From Sulfurospirillum sp. (GTDB lineage Bacteria; Campylobacterota; Campylobacteria; Campylobacterales; QNZT01): a stretch of DNA of 19,832 bases. Below the pieces are notes generated by a model. That model had not been told where the DNA came from. It worked only from the letters and a program-made list of their open reading frames with translations, and did no database searches. A program made the position numbers and the translations under genes. Shown piece by piece: positions 14,798-19,832 of the stretch. Within the stretch, counting starts at the first letter, position 1. Each line of letters begins with the position of its first letter. Where the stretch lies: the NCBI GenBank assembly GCA_003978405.1, contig QNZU01000076.1:1-19832 (forward strand), in the 5' to 3' direction.

Positions 14798-15333
14798 AAA
14801 ATAGTGATAAACTCTTGGTTGCTACTATCGGAAAGGTAGTAGGACTGGGAGGAGATCTCAAACTCCACTTAGAAACAGACTTTACTGAACAGTTTGCTAG
14901 AGGTGAGAAGTTTATATTAAGTGATGGTAAAGAGATCATTGTTGCAGATTTTGATGAGAAGAAAAATCTTATTAAATTTGAGGGTTTTTTAGTCAGAGAA
15001 GAGGCAAAAAAACTGACAAACCAAAAGCTTTATACAACAAAATCCAAGAGTAAAAACAGCATTGAGCTAAAAGATGGGGAGTATTTCTGGTTTGATTTGG
15101 AAAACCTTGAGGTTTATGAAGATACGAGTCTGATTGGAACTATCATCAAAGTTGAAAGAATTGCAGGTTATGACTATCTTCTAGTATCTGCTTCAAATGA
15201 GCTTATAGATGCTCACAATGGACCAAAAACTTTTTTGGTACCATATATCCGTGATAGATACATCAAACAGGTTGATTTACAATCAAAAAGAGTTGATGTA
15301 GTTGATGCAATTGACCTATATAAAGCTTCATGA
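14794..15333 (+). CDS. rimM: Ribosome maturation factor RimM
   Basis: RimM binds S19 and helps assemble the head of the 30S subunit. The 179 residues show the N-terminal beta-barrel (TIGKVVGLGGDLKLHLETDF) and a C-terminal PRC-barrel with GEYFWFDLENLEV and TFLVPYIRDRYIKQVD. The ATG overlaps the khpA stop, and the stop overlaps the trmD ATG, both by four bases (ATGA), so expression is tightly coupled. The sequence is more divergent than its neighbours, as is usual for RimM. Confidence 0.94.
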   Translation: MKNSDKLLVATIGKVVGLGGDLKLHLETDFTEQFARGEKFILSDGKEIIVADFDEKKNLIKFEGFLVREEAKKLTNQKLYTTKSKSKNSIELKDGEYFWFDLENLEVYEDTSLIGTIIKVERIAGYDYLLVSASNELIDAHNGPKTFLVPYIRDRYIKQVDLQSKRVDVVDAIDLYKAS

Positions 15334-16040
15334 AAATTACATATGTAACACTCTTCCCATCCTTGATAGAGCCATATTTTCAAGACTCAATTCTGTTTAG
15401 AGCAAGAGAGAAAGAACTTTTTAAAACAGAATTTGTAGATCCAAGAGATTTTTCAAATAACAAACATAAAAAAGTAGATGATTACCAAGCTGGTGGTGGA
15501 GCAGGACTGGTGATGAAAGCTGATGTTTTAGATGCTGCATTAAATAGTGTATACAAGAAGGATAAAAATGCCTATTTTATCTTTGTGGTACCATCTGGCA
15601 AACCCTTTAATCAAAAAGATGCTTTAAGATTGAGTAAAAAAGAGCATATTGTATTTGTTAGTGGAAGATATGAGGGGATTGACGAGAGGGTCATTGAGAA
15701 GTGGGCAGATGAGCTATTTAGCATAGGAGATTTTATTTTAACCGGTGGTGAACTTCCTTCAATGTGTATGAGTGATGCGATTTTAAGAAATATTGATGGT
15801 GTTCTTGGAAACAGTGACTCACTAAATGGAGAGAGTTTTGAAAATGACCTATTGGAGGCTCCAACTTTTACAAAACCAAATATTTTTGAAAAAAATTCTC
15901 TTATCAAAGAATATTTAAAGGGAAATCATAGTAAAATCCACGACTTGAAAGTAAAACTCGCGACAGCGAAGACCAAATATTTTAGACCTGATCTATATAA
16001 AAGAGTCAAAATAAAACTAAGGAATACAGATGAGAAATAA
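15330..16040 (+). CDS. trmD: tRNA (guanine(37)-N1)-methyltransferase
   Basis: TrmD methylates G37 next to the anticodon of several tRNAs, preventing +1 frameshifting. It is a SPOUT-class dimer. The 236 residues show GGGAGLVMKAD (55-65), SGRYEGIDERV and the knot signature GDFILTGGELPSM (133-145), which bind S-adenosylmethionine. The start overlaps the rimM stop (ATGA), and the last 11 bases overlap rplS, whose ribosome site lies inside trmD. Complete and ordinary. Confidence 0.97.
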   Translation: MKITYVTLFPSLIEPYFQDSILFRAREKELFKTEFVDPRDFSNNKHKKVDDYQAGGGAGLVMKADVLDAALNSVYKKDKNAYFIFVVPSGKPFNQKDALRLSKKEHIVFVSGRYEGIDERVIEKWADELFSIGDFILTGGELPSMCMSDAILRNIDGVLGNSDSLNGESFENDLLEAPTFTKPNIFEKNSLIKEYLKGNHSKIHDLKVKLATAKTKYFRPDLYKRVKIKLRNTDEK

Positions 16041-16389
16041 GTATATTGAAGCATTTGAAGCAAAACAAGCAGAGGGCAAAGAGATACCTGATTTTAGAGC
16101 AGGAGATACTATCGTAGTAGCTGTAACAATTAAAGAGGGTGATAAGACAAGAGTCCAAAATTTTGAGGGTGTATGTATTGCAAGACGAGGGCAGGGTGCC
16201 GGAGAGACATTTATCGTAAGAAAAATCGGTGCAAATGGTGTTGGAGTTGAGAGAATTTTCCCAATCCTTTCTGATAGTATCGAGTCAATCAAAGTTCTAA
16301 GAAGAGGAAAAGTAAGAAGAGCAAAACTATTCTATCTAAGAGATAGAAGAGGAAAAGCTGCTAGAATCAAAGAGCTAAAGAGAAAATAG
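16030..16389 (+). CDS. rplS: 50S ribosomal protein L19
   Basis: L19 lies at the interface between ribosomal subunits. The 119 residues begin MRNKYIEAFEAKQ and contain FRAGDTIVV, NFEGVCIARRG and ERIFPILSDSIESIKV. The tail KLFYLRDRRGKAARIKE is also typical. AAGGA lies six bases upstream within trmD. It is the last gene of the cluster and is followed by a short hairpin. Confidence 0.98.
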   Translation: MRNKYIEAFEAKQAEGKEIPDFRAGDTIVVAVTIKEGDKTRVQNFEGVCIARRGQGAGETFIVRKIGANGVGVERIFPILSDSIESIKVLRRGKVRRAKLFYLRDRRGKAARIKELKRK

Positions 16390-16401
16390 TTCTACTTAAA
16401 C

Positions 16402-16421
16402 AGATCGGTTTTTACCGATCT
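16402..16421 (+). terminator. Hairpin after rplS, probable terminator
   Basis: AGATCGGT and ACCGATCT form a perfect 8-bp stem with a TTTT loop, 12 bases after the rplS stop. It is followed by TCTC rather than a T-run, so termination may be imperfect or Rho-assisted. Confidence 0.45.
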
Positions 16422-16502
16422 CTCTACTAATCACATTATATACTTCACTACAAGAAACATTTTCTAAGCATAAATTTTAAATATATATTGATAAAAGATA
16501 GT

Positions 16503-16525
16503 TGGTGTAGAGTAGATCTACACCA
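16503..16525. other. 9-bp hairpin in the rplS/yqeY convergent gap
   Basis: TGGTGTAGA and TCTACACCA are perfect reverse complements around a 5-nt loop. It lies mid-gap with no T-run on either side. It could be a second termination or processing site, or part of a small RNA. Confidence 0.5.
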
Positions 16526-16550
16526 TTTACAAATTCACTCTTCACTCCAA

Positions 16551-16572
16551 TGTTGCTATGCGGGTAGCAACA
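16551..16572. other. 8-bp hairpin in the rplS/yqeY convergent gap
   Basis: TGTTGCTA and TAGCAACA pair around the loop TGCGGG. This is a GC-rich patch in an AT-rich gap. No T-run follows. Confidence 0.5.
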
Positions 16573-16610
16573 CTGTTATTATTCAATAAAACTCATTATA
16601 AAGCTATAAT

Positions 16611-16633
16611 ATCAAAAATTTTTTGATTTTTTT
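16611..16633 (+). terminator. AT-only hairpin followed by seven T
   Basis: ATCAAAA and TTTTGAT pair around ATT and are followed by a T7 run (16627-16633), next to the yqeY stop. The stem is weak because it has a single G-C pair. It may stop any read-through from the rplS side. Confidence 0.3.
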
Positions 16634-16637
16634 AAAA

Positions 16638-17084
16638 CTATTTTAATAATTCTTTTACGACCATACTGATTGTCTTTCCATCTGATTTGGTACCAATCTT
16701 TTCATTTGCCTCTTTCATAACTCTGCCCATATCCTTCATCCCCTCTGCACCAATTTCATTAATGATAGATGAGATGATATCTTTGATCTCTTCAAGAGAG
16801 AGTTGTTTTGGAAGATACTCTTTTAAAAGCTCTGCTTCTTTGATCTCCTTTTCATATAGATCATCTCTATTGGCATCTTTGTATTGTTTTGCGGCATCCT
16901 CTCTTTGTTTGATTGATTTTTGTATGATTTTATAGATATCATCATCACTAAGCTCTCTTCTTTCATCAACCTCTACTTGCTTGATTGCAGAGTTTAAGAA
17001 TCTAATCGTATCTCTTTTAAAACTATCCTTTGCAACCATAGCTGCTTTAAGATCTGCTTTTAATCTCTCTTTTATCTCACTCAT
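16638..17084 (-). CDS. yqeY: GatB/YqeY domain protein
   Basis: This 148-residue protein of the YqeY family resembles the tail domain of the amidotransferase subunit GatB, which contacts tRNA. The stand-alone protein has no established reaction. Family motifs are RDTIRFLNSAIKQVEVD, IQKSIKQREDAAKQY, YLPKQLS and the end MGRVMKEANEK with GKTIS. ATG at 17084 (MSEIKERLK) is chosen because AAGGAGAG lies immediately upstream. An in-frame start 13 codons earlier would have no such site and would extend past the family's usual N-terminus. It diverges from flgH; its ribosome site overlaps the -24 box of the flgH promoter on the other strand. A -10-like GATAAAAT (17120-17113, minus) could drive it. Confidence 0.9.
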   Translation of the reverse strand: MSEIKERLKADLKAAMVAKDSFKRDTIRFLNSAIKQVEVDERRELSDDDIYKIIQKSIKQREDAAKQYKDANRDDLYEKEIKEAELLKEYLPKQLSLEEIKDIISSIINEIGAEGMKDMGRVMKEANEKIGTKSDGKTISMVVKELLK

Positions 17085-17093
17085 CTTCTCTCC

Positions 17094-17110
17094 TTGGAAT
17101 AAAATTTGCT
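17094..17110 (+). promoter_or_regulatory. Sigma-54 (RpoN) type promoter of flgH
   Basis: TTGGAATAAAATTTGCT has the invariant GG (17096-17097) and GC (17108-17109) exactly ten bases apart. It matches the Campylobacterota sigma-54 pattern TTGGAAC...TTGCT except at one position. Transcription would start near 17121, giving a leader of about 24 nt with AGGAG before flgH. This fits the known sigma-54 control of hook and ring genes in Campylobacter and Helicobacter. Confidence 0.75.
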
Positions 17111-17144
17111 CAATTTTATCCAATTTGATCTTTAGGAGAATCTA

Positions 17145-17837
17145 TTGAAAGAGATTTACTTTATATTTACTGCCTTAATAATACTATTTATAAGTGGGTG
17201 TTCCAAGCATATGGCATCACCATCACTCGATATAAGCCCGCCTGAATATGTCCTAAACCCACAAGTTTCTGTTCCTTCAAGGTGCAATGCACATGCAGGA
17301 AGTATATTTGGTCGTGGTCAAAATCCTATATTTTCTGATAGAAAAGCGATGCATGTAAATGACATAATAACAGTCATAATCGACGAAAGTGCAACACAAA
17401 TTTCAAATGGAAATAAAAAAATCACAACCAATTCCCAGAACAACATGGGAGGAGGTGTTTTTAGCGGTGGTATATTAAAAGGCTTAAATGGTGTGACTGA
17501 TATTGGATTTAAAACAAATACAAACTCGACTTACAATGGTTCAGGATCAGCCTCAAGAAAAGAGAAGTTTAGCACTACTATATCTGCTAGAGTGGTAAAG
17601 ATTCTTCCAAATGGAAATTATTTTATCGCAGGAAGCAGAGAGCTATTGTTAAATGGAGTCAAGCAGATTGTCAAAGTAAGTGGAGTAGTTAGAAGCTATG
17701 ATATTGATGAGCATAATACTATCGATTCAAAATATATAGCTGATGCCAAGATTATTTATGAGACAGAGGGAGATATAAGAGAGAGTATGAGAAAACCATG
17801 GGGAACTAAAGCGGTTGAGAGTGTTTGGCCATTTTGA
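17145..17837 (+). CDS. flgH: Flagellar L-ring protein FlgH
   Basis: FlgH is the outer-membrane lipoprotein that forms the L-ring bushing around the flagellar rod. The 230 residues have a signal sequence ending in lipobox FISGC (lipidated C19). The family core follows: GSIFGRGQNPIFSDRKAMHV, DIITVIIDE, SRKEKFSTTISARVVKILPNG, and the ending GVVRSYDID, NTIDSKYIADAKI. TTG at 17145 has AGGAG five bases upstream. It stands alone here; flgI and other flagellar genes are not adjacent, but a sigma-54 type promoter ties it to the flagellar regulon. An intrinsic terminator begins at its stop codon, so it is a single-gene transcript. Identification is firm. Confidence 0.96.
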   Translation: MKEIYFIFTALIILFISGCSKHMASPSLDISPPEYVLNPQVSVPSRCNAHAGSIFGRGQNPIFSDRKAMHVNDIITVIIDESATQISNGNKKITTNSQNNMGGGVFSGGILKGLNGVTDIGFKTNTNSTYNGSGSASRKEKFSTTISARVVKILPNGNYFIAGSRELLLNGVKQIVKVSGVVRSYDIDEHNTIDSKYIADAKIIYETEGDIRESMRKPWGTKAVESVWPF

Positions 17838-17860
17838 TATTTCAAATTGAAATATTTTTT
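17837..17860 (+). terminator. Intrinsic terminator of flgH
   Basis: ATATTTCA and TGAAATAT pair around AAT, beginning at the last base of the flgH stop, and are followed at once by TTTTT (17856-17860). Stem, short loop and T-run are in the canonical order. Confidence 0.65.
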
Positions 17861-17878
17861 CTATATCTTTTAGAAGTG

Positions 17879-17887
17879 TGATATGAT
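17879..17887 (+). promoter_or_regulatory. Extended -10 promoter of rmuC, start codon near +1
   Basis: TG-A-TATGAT is an extended -10 (TG at 17879-17880, hexamer 17882-17887). Six bases separate it from the rmuC ATG at 17894, so transcription should begin at or next to the A of the start codon. There is no ribosome-binding site before the ATG. Confidence 0.5.
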
Positions 17888-17893
17888 ATACCT

Positions 17894-19093
17894 ATGTATA
17901 TTGATGATGGATTATTAAATGCTTTGATTGGTTTTTTTTCAGCTATATTACTAAGTGGTACCATTTTTGGATTTATCTATAGAAAAAAAGATCTTGAGTA
18001 CCAAAGGCTCTATAAAATCGCTAGAAACCTAAAGCTAAAACATAGAGCTAGTGAGATGGAGGTAGATACTCTCAAAGAGAGGATCAACCACATCGGTGAT
18101 CTAAAGAGTGAGTTTAAAAATATAGCAGACTCAATTTTAGTCGATAGTTCACATAAAAATGCCCAACATCTAAGAGAGAGTATCGCCCCTTTTTATGAAA
18201 ATATAGAAGATTTTAACAAGCAGATAAAAGAGCTCTACTTTAGTGAGTCCAAAGAGCGACATCTTCTAACACATGAGATCGAGGAGTTAAAAAAACTCAA
18301 TCAAAGACTCTCCCTTGAAGCTTCAAATCTTACAAATGCTCTAAAACATGACAGCAAGATAAGAGGAAATTGGGGTGAGATGATATTAGAGAGAGTTTTG
18401 GAGAGTAGTGGACTATTAAAGGGTAGAGAGTATGAGAGAGAAGTAGAACTAAAAGATAGTGATAGCTCAAAATATCGTCTTGATGTGCTAATCCATCTGC
18501 CGACTAAAAAAGATGTGATTATAGACTCCAAACTCTCACTTATCTCTTATGAGAGATATTTTAATGATGAGAGTAATAAAGAGGAATATTTTAAAGATTT
18601 TTTAACATCTGTAAAAAGACATATCAATGATCTTAGCAAAAAGTCTTATCATGAACTTGACGGCATAAAAAGCCTTGATTTTGTTTTGATGTTTATCCCG
18701 ATTGAAGGAGCATATATGAGCTTGATTCAATCACATCATGAGATTTTTGAGTATGCTAACTCTAAAAATATCATTATCGTTTCTCCTTTGACACTGATGA
18801 GTGTTTTGAGAGTGATAAATAACGGCTGGAGAGTTGACTACCAAAATAAAAATGCAAAGCTCATCGCCAAAAAAGCTCAAATACTAAATGAAAAATTTAG
18901 ACTCTTTGTAGATGAGATGAAGAAAATAGACCACTCACTAAAAAAAGCCCAAAGCAGTTATGACGACGCCTTTAAAAAACTCTCAACAGGTAGGGGCAAT
19001 TTGATACAACAATCAAAGGAGTTAAGCTCTTTGCAGAGCTCAAGTCCAATAGAAAATCATGAGAGCGAAGATAGTTCACTCTCTACTTTGTGA
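17894..19093 (+). CDS. rmuC: DNA recombination protein RmuC
   Basis: RmuC-family proteins limit inversions at short inverted repeats and carry a restriction-endonuclease-like fold; the biochemical reaction is not settled. The 399 residues begin with a membrane helix (about 6-28). A long coiled coil follows to about residue 150, rich in leucine, lysine and glutamate. The conserved core holds RGNWGE (157-162), RLDVLIHLP (195-203), the nuclease-like IDSK (210-213), IPIEGAY and IIVSPLTLMSVLRVI. The ATG at 17894 lacks a ribosome site and lies at the expected transcription start, so the mRNA may be leaderless. The 3' end overlaps the convergent valS by 37 bases. Family assignment is firm. Confidence 0.93.
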   Translation: MYIDDGLLNALIGFFSAILLSGTIFGFIYRKKDLEYQRLYKIARNLKLKHRASEMEVDTLKERINHIGDLKSEFKNIADSILVDSSHKNAQHLRESIAPFYENIEDFNKQIKELYFSESKERHLLTHEIEELKKLNQRLSLEASNLTNALKHDSKIRGNWGEMILERVLESSGLLKGREYEREVELKDSDSSKYRLDVLIHLPTKKDVIIDSKLSLISYERYFNDESNKEEYFKDFLTSVKRHINDLSKKSYHELDGIKSLDFVLMFIPIEGAYMSLIQSHHEIFEYANSKNIIIVSPLTLMSVLRVINNGWRVDYQNKNAKLIAKKAQILNEKFRLFVDEMKKIDHSLKKAQSSYDDAFKKLSTGRGNLIQQSKELSSLQSSSPIENHESEDSSLSTL

Positions 19094-19832
19094 AGTTTCT
19101 CTTTTGCACTCTTTAGCAACTCTTGATTTTTTTCAAGAACATCTTTTGGAGCATTTGCTACAAATTTTTCATTTTTGAGCATGTTTTCTAGCTTGTTTAC
19201 CTCCTTTTCAAGCTTTGCTTTTTGACTCTCTAGCCTCTTGATTATAGGACTAAGATCAACCCCTTCAAGTGGAACATAAACTTCTAACTCATCTCCCACA
19301 TCTGTTGCACAGTTTTGTGGCTTGGTATCAACAAAGTTGATATTTTCAATCTTTGTAAGTTTTGAGATATATTTTTTTGCACTGTTTAGGTTTATTGTAG
19401 TGTCATTTAGCTTGATTTGAATCTCATCGACATTTGAAGCAGAGATATCAAGTGTCGCCAAAGCTCTTCTGGTACCAACTATTGATTCTTGTATGATAGT
19501 AAAGAGTTTTTCGATCTCTTCATCTTGAACTATCTCTTTTGGAAACTCTTGCACCATAATAGAGTCGCTATCTTCTAAAGTGGTAACTCATGATATAGAT
19601 ATTCTGAGATAAACGGCATAAACGGATGAATGAGTTTTAGTGACTCTTTGTAGATAGCCCCAAGCTCTTTTATACTCTCTTTATCAGCTTTACTCAGCTC
19701 AATTCCCCAATCACAAAACTCTCCCCAGAAAAATCGGTAAATATCCATAGCTGCATCGTTAAATCTATAAGATTCTATATTTGCTCTGACACTTTTGGTA
19801 CAGGCATGAAAACGGGAGAGTATATATCTTCC
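19057..19832 (-). pseudogene. valS: Valine--tRNA ligase, C-terminal part; reading frame interrupted near 19585
   Basis: ValS charges tRNA-Val. The window holds the end of the anticodon-binding domain and the C-terminal coiled-coil arm; the catalytic part lies beyond 19832. Upstream frame: RYILSRFHACTKSV, YRFFWGEFCDWGIELSKAD and LIHPFMPFISEYLYHEL, then a TAG at 19577-19575. The family sequence continues in another frame from about 19584: TTLEDSDSIMVQEFPKEI, then the coiled-coil arm ending LSSLS. One base (or four or seven) appears missing around 19585-19586. No slippery heptamer is present. Because ValS is essential and both halves look well conserved, a sequencing or assembly error is more likely than true loss. 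The codons from 19557 on would otherwise pass for a separate small gene. Its 3' end overlaps rmuC by 37 bases. Confidence 0.9.

Noticed and set aside
19057..19557. Separate small coiled-coil protein gene
   Set aside because: Its sequence is the C-terminal arm of valine--tRNA ligase, and the upstream ValS sequence continues in another frame, so it is not an independent gene.
19570..19595. Programmed ribosomal frameshift in valS
   Set aside because: No X-XXY-YYZ slippery heptamer or downstream structure is visible at the junction. An indel or sequence error is simpler.
1..19832. Defence system, prophage, CRISPR or toxin-antitoxin pair
   Set aside because: All sizeable reading frames are accounted for by recognised housekeeping or envelope families. 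No regularly spaced direct repeats or phage/transposase genes were seen.

Overview
This is an AT-rich chromosomal window (roughly mid-thirties percent GC by eye). The gene set points to a member of the Campylobacterota (epsilonproteobacteria), probably a free-living sulfur- or hydrogen-oxidising type close to Sulfurimonas or Sulfurovum. The pointers are a cbb3-oxidase copper pump (CcoI) with CcoS, an isolated flgH behind a sigma-54 type promoter, a family II pyrophosphatase beside a PerR-like Fur regulator, a heptose phosphatase, and frequent TTG/GTG starts. The genus is inferred from gene content only. I see no phage, insertion sequence, CRISPR array, rRNA or tRNA.

Layout. 1-1262 (+): the 3' part of a Mn-dependent inorganic pyrophosphatase, then a PerR/Fur-family repressor. 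1258-1378: a 121-nt element with 24-bp perfect inverted repeats fills the gap between convergent genes. 6036-1378 (-): a tight operon dsbD, M48 (Ste24-type) protease, prmC and an mlaF-like ATPase, whose genes abut or overlap. 6567-6100 (-): ogt. 6598-9605 (+): dgkA, ccoI and ccoS. 9605-9771: a long nested palindrome. 9887-11123 (+): a periplasmic TPR protein and gmhB. 12668-11141 (-): two lipoproteins, one OmpA-like and one with a PKD domain. 12862-16389 (+): the conserved translation/secretion cluster ffh-rpsP-khpA-rimM-trmD-rplS. 16390-16637: an intergenic stretch with several hairpins. 17084-16638 (-): yqeY. 17145-17837 (+): flgH. 17894-19093 (+): rmuC. 19832-19057 (-): the 3' part of valS, with an interrupted reading frame.

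How the genes fit together. Most of the window is housekeeping: tRNA methylation, ribosome maturation, SRP targeting, release-factor methylation and tRNA charging. Mixed in are envelope functions: periplasmic thiol reduction, membrane proteolysis, lipid recycling, heptose synthesis, lipoproteins and the flagellar L-ring. CcoI and CcoS serve cytochrome cbb3 oxidase assembly. DsbD supplies periplasmic reductant, which in many bacteria also serves cytochrome c maturation.

I do not see a new multi-gene system. The most unusual signals are non-coding. The palindromic octamer TGGTACCA occurs ten times, against about 0.2 expected from base composition. Two long stop-codon-adjacent palindromes resemble miniature mobile elements. 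The flgH promoter has a GG-N10-GC core that overlaps the ribosome-binding site of the divergent gene. Several promoters sit so close to start codons that leaderless mRNAs are likely.
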